NCBI GenBank assembly: GCA_033675265.1
Contig: JAUJYZ010000037.1
Location: forward strand, 43,501-107,500
Length of the DNA stretch: 64,000 nt
Direction of reading: 5' to 3'
Origin: Actinostola sp. cb2023
Taxonomy: Eukaryota > Cnidaria > Anthozoa > Actiniaria > Actinostolidae
The position numbers and the translations under genes are program-made. Positions 21,021 to 30,872 of the stretch are shown in pieces. The notes below the pieces were generated by a model. That model saw only the letters and a program-made list of their open reading frames with translations, was not told where the DNA came from and did not search any database. The first letter of the stretch is position 1. Each line of letters begins with the position of its first letter.

Positions 21021-23858
21021 TCACTCATTTGCCATGGCATGCTTGATTTCTTCTCTTGTATCCCATCCATATTTGGTTACAGCCTTGAACACTTCCATGA
21101 AGAGGTTGGGAAAATAATCCAAAAACACAGCATCTTCCAGGATCAGTTTTCTGATTGGGCTTGGTCGACTGGCATCAGAAATATGAGCGATAGCATTCCG
21201 TATGAAGCGAACTAACTCCACTACAGAGCCAGTATCGTAGTTTCTGGGTGGTATTGTGTATACCTTTCCTTTTTTGGTCGTTTTGACAATAGGCTGCGTC
21301 ATTTCTTTATGAATATCAGGCATGTGGGTGTACCTAGCATCATTCCATGTACCATATTTGAATATGGTATGGACGTTCGATTCCAAATCGGACTCAACTG
21401 CATTCAAAGGGCCTGTTACAGGACGTGGACATTCAAACTCTGGCTGATTTCCAACAGCACTAAGAAAATCCCTCTTTTGCTTCTTTGACCAGAACATGGG
21501 GTGATCCAATGCATCTGATGCAGATGGTCGTTGGTTTTCATCGCTTTCAAGCATTGCTTTAACAAGATCAGAGTCTTCAGGAGCGAGAGCACTATCCCAA
21601 CATTCCATATTATTACGCGATATATTTCTTTCTGTTTCTTGGATGATTAGCAAATCGCTTTTATTTGCGTAATCAGTTGGTTGGAATGGATGCCTTTGTG
21701 GAGACACAATGTAGTGGAGGAGAAGTCCACAAGAAAATATATCAGACGTCATGGAGTGTTCATTCGTACTTGACTTGACCACTTCTGGAGCAATCCATCC
21801 TCGGGTTCCGATACCGGTACTCATCACAGTAAAGGAGGGATTGATGTCTAAACGACGGCTCAGACCAAAGTCAGCGATTTTCAGGCACAGCTTGGGATGG
21901 GTTTTGTACAGAATGTTGCTTGGTTTCAGGTCGCGATGAATGATATTTTGGTCATGTAAATACTTTAGTCCCATCACAACATCTTTACAGATGACAGTGT
22001 TGTTGTCTGAGTCGTAGAATGTACTTCCAAAGTATTCATCAAGATTTCCCTCCATAAGTTCCAGTATTACATAGGAGAAGTCATCACTTTCAAAGAAAGC
22101 CAAGTAACGAAGAATCTGTTTGCAGTCGGGGAGAGCAGTGAAGCTACGGATCTCTCGTTTGTCTTCTGCTCGCACCATGCGTAACTTTTCGATTCTCTTG
22201 ATGGCCACTTCCATGCCGTCCTTCTCATTGATTCCTGCAAAAACATGGCCAAATGAACCGTTTGCTATCGGTTGATCATGAAGCCAATATGATTCCACCA
22301 ACTTGCAATTCTGTCGCCTAGCAACTCCAGCTAGCATGTTCTCGTACCTCTTAGAATAAGAAGTCCAGGGTATGACCATTGGCAGTTCATCGATGATTAG
22401 TGGCTTTGTTAGAAGATCTTGGAGTTCAGGACAACTATCTGCTACATCCAAGCAAAATTCACCATTTGCACCATAACAGAGAAGCTGTTTGGCAATTTGC
22501 CAATGGACAGAAAGGGATGTGACTGGGTTGATTTTCATTTCAGATTCTAATCCACTCTTTGCTTTGTCCTGTGCTGTCTTATCCTCTGCTAATCTAGAAC
22601 ATTCTTGAGCTTTGATGTTGATACAGCAGAATCGAAGGGAGGCGTTGACATCGAACGGTCTTAGTCTTGACTTTAGAACAGCTTCAACCAGAATGTTCTT
22701 CCAGGTGGTTCGAGTGGATTTATCTTTGCATATAGCATTCAAAACACCAACTAAAGCCTCAACTGATTTGTTGTATCTGGCATCACAAGCAACATCAACT
22801 AAGGATTTTGCCAGTAGCAAGGCCTCTGATTCAATAAGATTGCTTAATACAGAATCGCCATCTTTGTCGCACGCCCACAGATCAAAGCCCATGTCGAACA
22901 CAGTTTTCCAGAACGTTGTTGGATCTTCTGTGACATCCGGATAAAAACAATCAGTGTTGTTCATAAACAGACGATTCTGTGCAGCAACGACAAGAGGCGG
23001 TCTTTTTGATAAATCAACATCGCTTGTGTTTGCTCCTGCATCTACCAAGAGCTTCACGGCGCTCCAGTTTTTGCACAAATGTAGTGGTGTTTCTTCATTT
23101 CGATTTCTGGTATTCAACATAGCACCACAGCTCAACAGATGCTTGAATGTAACTTCCAAAATTTCTTCAAAAGTGTATTCTTGGGACACCTTGGAAGTGT
23201 ACCTTCGAGATGACGACAGGGAAAGAGAAGCCCAAAAATGAAGAGGTGAGAGCAAAAGATCATCAACTTTGTTAACAGTGACGCCTTTAATGATTATAGG
23301 AGGTGCAAATAACTTCAACAGTTCTGCTGCCTCATGGATGAAGATATTTTGCTTTTCCTCATCTTGTATGTTAAGGCCCTCTTGGAAAAGCTGCAGAACC
23401 AAATGAAAGACTGACTGTCCACTTTGTGTTGTTTCGTTTACTAGAAAGCGATCTTTCTGTAAAAACCTGCATATTTCTACCAGGTGGATTCCTGAAGAGC
23501 CACCCCTTTCTTTTGCCAATTTTAAAGCATTTGAGAGCAAAAAGAAAAGAGGAGTTTCTTGGTTGCAGTTCTTTCTATTGAACGCCAAACCAAAACTCTC
23601 TAGTTTGTGGCAGATGTCGAAAGTTATCTCGCCTGGAATTCCAACAAGACTAAGTAATGCTAAGTAGTGAAGTGCAGTGTTTCCTTCTTCGTCCGCAGTG
23701 TTTGGATCGACTCCGAACTTAATTAGCAGCAGTTCCAGAATATTTGACAAGTTGGAAATTGTTATTTCGTTTTCCTCTATCTTTGTAACGATGCTCTGGA
23801 TGGCCATTTTTCTTTCGTTGTTATCTTCTTCAACGTAGTCAATGGCCAAACGCAGCAT
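21021..23858 (-). CDS. RNase L-like protein: ankyrin / kinase / KEN endoribonuclease (C-terminal part)
   Basis: An uninterrupted 945-codon frame. Residues 1-420 hold degenerate ankyrin repeats (VDPNTADEEGNTALHYLALL, NRNEETPLHLCKNWSAVKLL). A protein kinase spans about 520-795 with Gly loop ANGSFGHVF, VAIK lysine near 551, HRDLKPSN near 640, DFG near 661 and GTRGWIAPE. Every catalytic residue is present, unlike vertebrate RNase L, a pseudokinase. The end (about 795-945) is a KEN domain: FWSKKQKRDFLSAVGNQPE, then RFIRNAIAH, whose Arg and His (R+5) align with the catalytic pair of IRE1 and RNase L, then FLDYFPNLFMEVF. IRE1 has a luminal sensor and no ankyrins, so the order matches RNase L while the kinase looks IRE1-like. 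The domain is inferred to dimerise and cleave RNA; the ligand is unknown. No introns. The frame runs open upstream of the ATG for some 25 codons towards the ankyrin frame. Confidence 0.92.
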   Translation of the reverse strand: MLRLAIDYVEEDNNERKMAIQSIVTKIEENEITISNLSNILELLLIKFGVDPNTADEEGNTALHYLALLSLVGIPGEITFDICHKLESFGLAFNRKNCNQETPLFFLLSNALKLAKERGGSSGIHLVEICRFLQKDRFLVNETTQSGQSVFHLVLQLFQEGLNIQDEEKQNIFIHEAAELLKLFAPPIIIKGVTVNKVDDLLLSPLHFWASLSLSSSRRYTSKVSQEYTFEEILEVTFKHLLSCGAMLNTRNRNEETPLHLCKNWSAVKLLVDAGANTSDVDLSKRPPLVVAAQNRLFMNNTDCFYPDVTEDPTTFWKTVFDMGFDLWACDKDGDSVLSNLIESEALLLAKSLVDVACDARYNKSVEALVGVLNAICKDKSTRTTWKNILVEAVLKSRLRPFDVNASLRFCCINIKAQECSRLAEDKTAQDKAKSGLESEMKINPVTSLSVHWQIAKQLLCYGANGEFCLDVADSCPELQDLLTKPLIIDELPMVIPWTSYSKRYENMLAGVARRQNCKLVESYWLHDQPIANGSFGHVFAGINEKDGMEVAIKRIEKLRMVRAEDKREIRSFTALPDCKQILRYLAFFESDDFSYVILELMEGNLDEYFGSTFYDSDNNTVICKDVVMGLKYLHDQNIIHRDLKPSNILYKTHPKLCLKIADFGLSRRLDINPSFTVMSTGIGTRGWIAPEVVKSSTNEHSMTSDIFSCGLLLHYIVSPQRHPFQPTDYANKSDLLIIQETERNISRNNMECWDSALAPEDSDLVKAMLESDENQRPSASDALDHPMFWSKKQKRDFLSAVGNQPEFECPRPVTGPLNAVESDLESNVHTIFKYGTWNDARYTHMPDIHKEMTQPIVKTTKKGKVYTIPPRNYDTGSVVELVRFIRNAIAHISDASRPSPIRKLILEDAVFLDYFPNLFMEVFKAVTKYGWDTREEIKHAMANE

Positions 23859-23895
23859 TTGTTGAAGTGGTCGTCTAAATGTTGGAATGCTTTGA

Positions 23896-25950
23896 TTATA
23901 AAGAAAGCAGTGGTAATTTGCAAAACATTGCGTTGATTATTGCTTGAACGATGGCTTGTCTTTCTATACCTTTTGCTTGTAAAAATTCCAACACCCCGTT
24001 GAAATGTAATGATGCAGTATTTTCACAGTTATAAAGAAAGAAAGACACGATGTTGACATTAAAGTTGTCCGTTTGATGGAGATTCCCTCCATTGTCAACC
24101 AGATCTCGAGCAACTGATGTATTCTCCAATATTGCGTAAAACAACGGAGTTCGTCCGTAACTATCTCTTACGTTAACCAAAGCATTTCCACGGCTTATCA
24201 GTGCAGAAACAACATCTTCATTTTTGATACCATACTTCAAAGCAGTATTACCTATAAAATTGGTCATGTTCACATGCGAACCTGCGGCAATCAGTCCAAG
24301 TGTAACATCATGAAATCCATTATACGCAGCTATCATCAATGCATTTTGTCCTTCTTTATCGGACATGTTGACATCAGCACCACCATTAATCAGTGCAAGT
24401 GCAATTTCGCTTCGTCCCCCTCGAGCAGCTTTCATCAATGCAGTTTCCCCTTCTTTATCGGCCGTGTTGACATCAGCACCACCATTAATCAGTGCAAGTG
24501 CAATTTCGTTTGCTCCCCAACGAACGGCTTTCATCAATGCAGTTTCACCTTCTTTATCGGCCGTGTTGACATCAGCACCACTATTAATCAGCGCAAGTGT
24601 AATTTCGTTTGGTCCCCAACGAACGGCTTTTATCAATGCAGTTTTCCCTTGTTTATCGGCCATGTTGACATCAGCACCACCCTTAATCAGCGCAAGTGTA
24701 ATTTCGTTTCTTCCCCAACGAGCAGCTTTCATCAATGCAGTTTTCCCTTGTTTATCGGCCATGTTGACATCAGCACCACCATTAATCAGTGCAAGTGTAA
24801 TTTCGTTTCGTCCCCAAAGAACGGCTTTCATCAATGCAGTTTCACCTTCTTTATCGGCCATGTTGACATCAGCACCACCATTAATCAGTGCAAGTGTAAT
24901 TTCGTTTCGTCCCCAAAGAACGGCTTTCATCAATGTAGTTTCACCTTCTTTATCGGCCATGTTGACATCAGCACCACCATTAATCAGTGGAAGTGTAATT
25001 TCGTTTCGTCCCCAAAGAACGGCTTTCATCAATGGAGTTTCACCTTCTTTATCGGCCATGTCGATATCAGCACCACCATTGATTAGCGCAAGTACAATTA
25101 CGTTTCGTCCCCAACGAGCAGCTTTCATCAATGGCGTTTCACCTTCTTTATCGACCATGTTGACATCAGCACCACCATTAATCAGTGCAAGTACAATCTC
25201 GTTTCGTTCAAAAGTAGCGGCTTTCATCAATGCAGTTTCACCTTTTTTATCGGCCATGTTGACATCAGCACCACCCTTAATCAGCGCAAGTGCAATTTCG
25301 TTTTGTCCCTGACGAGCGGCTTTCATCAATGCAGTTTTGTCTTCTTTATCGGCCATGTTGACTTCAGCACCACCATTAATCAGTGCAAGTGCAATTTCTT
25401 TTCGTCCCCATCGAGCAGCTTTCATCACTGCAGTTTCACCTTCTTTATCGGCCGTGTTGACATCAGCACCACCATTAATCAGTGCAAGTGCAATTTCTTT
25501 TCGTCCCCCTCGAGCAGCTTCCATCAATGCAGTTTCACCTTCTTTATCGGCCGTGTTGACATCACCACCACTATTAATCAGTGCGAGTGTAATTTCGTTT
25601 CGTCCCCAAAGAACGGCTTTTATCAATGCAGTTTTGCCTTCTTTATCGGCCATGTTGACATCAGCACCACTATTAATCAGTGCAAGTGTAATTTCGTTTC
25701 GTCCCCAAAGAACGGCTTTCATCAATGCAGTTTTGCCTTCTTTATCGGCCATGTTGGCATCAGCACCACCATTAATCAGTGCAAGTGCAATTTCGTTTTC
25801 TCCCCTACGAATGACTTCCATCAATGCAGTTTCACCTTCTTTATCGGCCATGTTGACATCAGCACCACCATTAATCAGTGCAAGTGCAATTTCGTTTTCT
25901 CCCCTACGAATGGCTTCCATCAATGCAGTTTCACCTTCTTTATCGGCCAT
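23896..25950 (-). CDS. Ankyrin-repeat array, N-terminal part of the RNase L-like locus
   Basis: A 684-codon frame of about 20 ankyrin repeats, each 33 residues. The first sixteen are nearly identical (consensus ADKEGETALMKA..GRNEI.LALINGGADVN); the last four are divergent. The 99-bp DNA unit is equally uniform, pointing to recent duplication or gene conversion. It ends 37 bases before the ATG of the kinase-KEN frame, same strand, one frame over (+1), and both frames overlap open there. I read them as one protein split by a single frame change, or less likely two tandem genes. The ATG at 25950 opens directly in a repeat with an in-frame TAA seven codons upstream, so a further 5' exon is possible but not seen. 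Long open frames on the opposite strand are shadows. Confidence 0.9.
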   Translation of the reverse strand: MADKEGETALMEAIRRGENEIALALINGGADVNMADKEGETALMEVIRRGENEIALALINGGADANMADKEGKTALMKAVLWGRNEITLALINSGADVNMADKEGKTALIKAVLWGRNEITLALINSGGDVNTADKEGETALMEAARGGRKEIALALINGGADVNTADKEGETAVMKAARWGRKEIALALINGGAEVNMADKEDKTALMKAARQGQNEIALALIKGGADVNMADKKGETALMKAATFERNEIVLALINGGADVNMVDKEGETPLMKAARWGRNVIVLALINGGADIDMADKEGETPLMKAVLWGRNEITLPLINGGADVNMADKEGETTLMKAVLWGRNEITLALINGGADVNMADKEGETALMKAVLWGRNEITLALINGGADVNMADKQGKTALMKAARWGRNEITLALIKGGADVNMADKQGKTALIKAVRWGPNEITLALINSGADVNTADKEGETALMKAVRWGANEIALALINGGADVNTADKEGETALMKAARGGRSEIALALINGGADVNMSDKEGQNALMIAAYNGFHDVTLGLIAAGSHVNMTNFIGNTALKYGIKNEDVVSALISRGNALVNVRDSYGRTPLFYAILENTSVARDLVDNGGNLHQTDNFNVNIVSFFLYNCENTASLHFNGVLEFLQAKGIERQAIVQAIINAMFCKLPLLSL

Positions 25951-26374
25951 GTTGACATCAGTACCATCAGTTTAAGTACAATTTTGCTCGGATATTTTCT
26001 ACTGTCCGATATTTGATCCTGTTGTTCATTGTTGATTTATTGTCTAAAATCTTGAGTGAAACATTGACGACCGAACTTCTTTGTTGGCATGCAATTCTTG
26101 GTCCTGGCCATTTCTGAATATCAATCACTTAATGAAAGTATTATTGTCTATCAGAGGTGCTGTATCAGTGTATATCGTTGTTATCAGTAGTGTAGTCCAT
26201 GGAATTGTGCACATCTTCAAGAAGGACATTTTGACTGAAATGAAATATTTTACAACACTTGAGAGTAATCTCGCAATCTGATTGGTTGGTTTACCTTAGC
26301 CTGCGTTACAGCCGGAACCAAAGCCCTGTTACGTCCATCTTGGAAATAACGCCTGAAATCTTGTTCTGGACCCC

Positions 26375-26598
26375 CAAAGGCGTAGCAAGGCAATAAGAAG
26401 CGATCTCTGATTGGCTCTATTCTTAAACGATCTCTGATTGGCTCTAGTCTTACACGATCTCTGATTGGCTCTATTCTTACACGATCTTTGATTGGCTCTA
26501 TTCTTACACGATCTCTGATTGGCTCTATTCCTACACGATCTCTGATTGGCTCTATTCTTACACGATCTCTGATTGGCTCTATTCTTACACGATCTCTG

Positions 26599-26649
<51 letters not shown>

Positions 26650-27240
26650 TACTACTACTACTAATAATAATAATGACTTTATTGAGCTTTTCCACTAGGT
26701 GTGGCTCTTCATCTGATTGGCTCTATTCTTACACGATAGCTCAACGGCCTCTTCCGTTCAAAGCGGAAATCAGTAGTTTGAGATCCTCTTTACAGTCTAC
26801 AAGGTTTAACAAATATGTATGTAAGGAAGAAGCGATCATAAAGAGTAAAAGACAATTGTTTCAAGAAATAAAAGACATCGAGGAGTTCTATGAGAAACGG
26901 GGCTGCAAAACCAGCCCTGAATAAAAGAGCAAATGGCAATACATAAAGAAACCCAATAACTAGAATCAGTTTACAACGGACGAAGTCAACGACAAGCAGT
27001 ATTACACTGAAAAATGCCGTAGGTATATTTACATTCCCCTTCTCAAACAGGGCCTAGAAACTTTCCTTTTCAGTGTACTGGCATGCGCAGAAGACTTTCT
27101 ATTTCAAGCTGCATTTTCAACAGTTGAATGCTGGTTACAATCGCATCAACACAGTGAATGGGCTTGACCAAGAGAGCCAATGAAAATCCTTGATATAATT
27201 TATTGGGCGATCGCTTCTTATAACCGTGCTACACCTTTGA
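26375..27240. mobile_element. TIR element with internal satellites
   Basis: Imperfect ends CAAAGGCGTAGCAAGGCAAT..GAAGCGATC and the complement of GATCGCTTC..GTGCTACACCTTTG. Inside are an approximately 26-bp tandem array (TCTCTGATTGGCTCTATTCT, 26400-26600) and an ATA tract (26602-26672). Confidence 0.65.
26400..26600. repeat. ~26-bp tandem repeat
   Basis: Seven to eight units of ACGATCTCTGATTGGCTCTA plus TTCTTAC. It contains the CCAATC word on the minus strand in each unit, but there is no evidence that it acts as a promoter. Confidence 0.9.
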
Positions 27241-27329
27241 TTTTAATATTACAATAGAACCCATTATTGTTGTGTTTTTATTGTTATCTTGTATTTTATA
27301 TACCGTAATCTGCGGCTTAGAAGGCCTGG

Positions 27330-27450
27330 GCTTATACAAGTTGGTAAGGGTTTTTGGGTGGGCTTATAAACGGGGGGCTTATATCCGGTGTGGGGTGTGG
27401 GGGGGGGGGGGGGGGGGGGTATGGGGGGGGGGGGGGGGGGAGCTTATAAC
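27330..27450. mobile_element. GGGCTTATAACCGG fragment with poly-G
   Basis: GGCTTATAAACGGGGGGCTT and GAGCTTATAACCGG flank runs of G (27390-27440). Run lengths are unreliable in any assembly. Confidence 0.55.
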
Positions 27451-27879
27451 CGGAATAAAAAAAAACGTTTCGAAATAAGCTGATAAGATAAGTTGAGACG
27501 GTATAGCAGTATCAAAATACGTTTTCAATCTACTGGTCTTTATTTAAAATTTACAATAAACTCATGATAATTTCAATATTTGGAACAAAATTCACAACTG
27601 TAACTTGTTCCGCAATCTGTCCTGAAGTTATACCATATTCTGTGAAAATGTTTATATTAAGGAAACAAGGAAACATAGAGGGGGGCTTATATCCCAATCT
27701 CGTCCCCAGAGCCTGCGTTACTTTCGGCCAGCGGCGAAGAACGTTTTGGGTAAGTATTTCATATACGGTACATTATGGTGGTCCATAGTACATTGTCTAT
27801 ATACAATAATCCTTATTTTTAGGTACATTCTAAATGTTTTGCTTACTATGAGATGTTCTGAAATACGATATAAATATGA

Positions 27880-28022
27880 TAGAACGAGGCATACATAATA
27901 AAAATGTACCATTTGAGAACGAGGCATACATAATAAAAATGTACCATATGAGAACGAGGCATACATAATAAAAATGTACCATATGAGAGAACGAGGCATA
28001 AATAATAAAAATGTACCATATA
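27880..28022. repeat. ~37-bp tandem repeat, 4 copies
   Basis: Units ACGAGGCATACATAATAAAA plus ATGTACCATATGAGA. Confidence 0.88.
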
Positions 28023-28110
28023 TGAAGGACTGGTCACCCGTTTTTGAGACAATTTGATTGGCTTTTCCATTTTAGAAACTATGCACGCACAAGATTCCGG
28101 AAATGAAATA

Positions 28111-29027
28111 CAGTGGAACCTCTATTAAGGGGGCACCCTCAGGACCAGGGAAAGTGTCCCCTTAATGGAGGTGTCCCCTGAATAGAGGTTGGGCGGGGTT
28201 TGTTAATAATTAACCACCTGAACAAAACTGACTGTTTTATTTGCTAGGAATGCAGCCATTTCTTTATTCAACAGTCAAATGCATAATTTAAGCTCACAAC
28301 AGCAACTTTGGACTGTTAAATTGCGATTTGACTTTGTACATACCGGTAGATTAGTTTAGCTGGGTAATTATATGATTACCAATTACTGTAATAAAATTCA
28401 TAATTTTTTTTACAGACAATAAATTGCCCTATACCACTATGACGTCCAATCAAAACAATCTATTGTTTAAATGCTAAGGATCATGGTCGCTAGAGGGGGA
28501 CAAAACAGCAACAACACAAAGGATTTCCCAAATAAATGTATTTTACAGATGGTCTGAAAGCGATAAAAGTCACCAAACACAGTAAATATTGTGGGAAAAG
28601 CATCGATGAACATAATATCTGGAAACTAGCCAATTTGAAATCTAGCGAACCTCAGCAGAGCAGATTTAGTTCAAATTTCTATTGTTCTTCACGATTCTGT
28701 CCCCCTCATAAATAAGCCGTTACGTCATAATGGTATAGGGCAATTACTTTTGCAATTCAAGTGCACTGCAGCGTGTAAATAATTACCTTCTTTGCCAATC
28801 AGAATCGTTAATTTTTTTCATGTACTGTATATTATTAGTAGTAGTTGTCCCCTTAATGGAGGTTAAAATAGTTAAAATAGCACTCAGGATGCTCAAAAAG
28901 TGTCCCGTCCCCTTAATAGAGGTGGTAAATACAAAGATTATATGAGTGTTTTTTGCCGGGATCTGAAAGTGTCCCCTTAATGGAGGTATCCCCTGAATAG
29001 AGGTGTCCCAAAGTAGAGGTTCCACTG
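28111..29027. mobile_element. CAGTGGAACCTCTATT transposon (TA target)
   Basis: 917 bp, beginning CAGTGGAACCTCTATTAAGG and ending with the complement AGAGGTTCCACTG. Subterminal TCCCCTTAATGGAGG words occur in both halves. It is flanked by TA on each side with the empty site visible at 36308. This is a Tc1/mariner/pogo-type non-autonomous element, with no transposase frame, and it carries MITE D inside. Confidence 0.88.
28433..28745. mobile_element. MITE family D, longer copy
   Basis: Same ends as 18933-19192. It includes an internal stretch (AAGGATTTCCCAAATAAATG .. AAAGCGATAAAAGTC) absent there. It is nested within the 28111-29027 transposon. Confidence 0.9.
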
Positions 29028-29350
29028 TATATCCAATGAAAATTGAGCTGTCGAAAAGAGCCTGGTGTCCCAACTTCCGTTCATAATAAAAAATATATAT
29101 TTTTCAACGGTTTCAACACATGTCGCCTCTGCAATAGTATCTAAGCACAGAGAAACATCCAGTTTGTCTATATTAGGTATTTATTTTTATTTTGTTTGAG
29201 GATCTATAAACTAGAATATCATTTAACTTAGTCTTTCGAATCTTGCAAGTACATAAATAACAATACAGTAATTGCATTTAGCACAAGTTGTAGCGTTTTA
29301 CTAGCACTTTATATATCAGTATTTTTACCCACCCAAAACCCACCCACTCC

Positions 29351-29420
29351 CATGCTCGAGAATCCAGCGGTGCTCTTCGGCGTGGGCTCGGAGAAGAGCA
29401 CCGCTGGATTCTCGAGCATG
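29351..29420. mobile_element. Foldback family C, copy 2
   Basis: Arms CATGCTCGAGAATCCAGCGG / exact complement with a short GC-rich loop. Sister of 3798-3884. The stretch 29430-30010 around a short open frame (29777-30013) shows no recognised gene. Confidence 0.85.
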
Positions 29421-30014
29421 ACCCACTAGCTCCAACAAACTAGGCGCAGTCTTGATTATAAATTTGTTTTAGAATGTCAAATTTATTGTTTAAAATGTAA
29501 GGGTCATATTTTAATATATAGCTTAGACAATAGTGCTTGATTTATGGTGTTGTAAAATATTAGAATTTCATATCAATACAGACTGTGTGAGCCCAATCTT
29601 GTGTCTCTGTCTGACCCTGGTTTAGAATAGTGCTACAAGAGCTTCACTGAATAGCGAGAAGTATTCTGAAGTTCAAGCCAAAGTACTGCTTACCTTTCTT
29701 AAACTCTACATCATTCTCCCAACACAATGGCAGTACATGTGTTTCTTATTTCTCGTCGTTTCTTCTGGCGAGAGAAGTGAAACGAACAAGATGTGTTGTT
29801 ATGCTGGGATTAGCTGAAGCTGATGAAACACAAGTATTAAAATGTATCTTACTAAGTTCGTACACAAGCGACAGAGCTGGCAATTTAATGCTGTTTGTAA
29901 TGCTAAAGTCGCAGTTAAAGGAAATCGTTTGTTTAAGAGACGAAAACCAGAAAAATACACGTAACTCAGCTCTTACCTTTGACTACCTGTTGACTCGATC
30001 GACTCGAAAGTGAA

Positions 30015-30330
30015 AGAGGAAAACCACAGGTATCCCAACCAACGTTTAGGGTTTTCACCACAGGTATCCCAACCAACGTTTAGGGTTTTGACCACAGGTA
30101 TCCCAACCGATCCCAACCAACGTTTAGGGTTTTGACCACAGGTATCCCAACCAACGTTTAGGGTTTTGACCACAGGTATCCCAACCAACGTTTAGGGTTT
30201 TCACCACAGGTATCCCAACCAACGTTTAGGGTTTTCACCACAGGTATCCCAACCAACGTTTAGGGTTTTCACCACAGGTATCCCAACCAACGTTTAGGGT
30301 TTTCACCACAGGTATCCCATGCAACCAACG
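30015..30330. repeat. 34-bp minisatellite, array 2 (inverted)
   Basis: About nine units of AACCACAGGTATCCCAACCA plus ACGTTTAGGGTTTT, the reverse complement of the 18310-18785 unit. One unit has a short duplication (CCGATCCCAACC at about 30108). Confidence 0.93.
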
Positions 30331-30466
30331 TTTACACAAAACTTTGAATAGACTGTACCGAGTGGGGGAGTTCTTCATGCAAAGTAAAAAGGGTAGCTGT
30401 GACCATCGGAAAGCCTCGAACAATACCCTCCCACCCTATATAGAACATACCTCATGGTCTAATAAT

Positions 30467-30872
30467 CATGAAATTCAAGAAAGGCTGATACTACGTAGAA
30501 ATAAAAAGCTTAACACAACACCAACATGATAGAGCAAGAGAGAGCCAGGATCGGCAACCGTAGACAGCTGTTTCGTTCTTTTGGAACTCATCAGTACGGT
30601 GTAGCGAGAGCAACAAACCGCACGTGTTGTGGTGTGAGCCAATGGGCAGGTTTCTAAATTTGAGCTGGTTGAGTTTCAGAGTCGACACGCAAGTAGCATA
30701 CATTGGCTTTCTGAGTTGGTGTTTGTTGCTCTCGCTACACCGTACTGATGAGTTCCAAAAGAACGAAACAGCTGTCTACGGTTGCCGATCCTGGCTCTCT
30801 CTTGCTCTATCATGTTGGTGTTGTGTTAAGCTTTTTATTTCTACGTAGTATCAGCCTTTCTTGAATTTCATG
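30467..30872. mobile_element. Near-perfect 152-bp foldback
   Basis: Arms 30467-30618 and 30721-30872 appear to be reverse complements across 152 bp, around a 102-bp spacer. Both strands therefore encode the same short Cys/Leu-rich frame, which is an artefact. The near-identity of the arms implies a young insertion. Confidence 0.9.

Larger units (their letters stand above)
28041..29150. mobile_element. Older repeat split by a transposon insertion
   Basis: The flanks 28041-28110 and 29028-29150 together match the unbroken copy at 36235-36450 (GAGACAATTTGATTGGCT .. GATTCCGGAAATGAAATA | TATCCAATGAACATTGAG .. CCCAACTTCCGTTC). The insertion point is exact. Confidence 0.88.

Noticed and set aside
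24274..26016. Several long open frames antisense to the ankyrin array (up to 315 codons)
   Set aside because: They are repeat-driven shadows: the 99-bp period is a multiple of three, so one open unit keeps the whole antisense frame open. The peptides are monotonous and unlike any fold.
29700..30013. Possible exon ending at a GTAAGC donor near 29692 on the minus strand, and the 78-codon + frame
   Set aside because: No frame reaches a convincing acceptor or a recognisable domain; the + frame runs into the 34-bp satellite.
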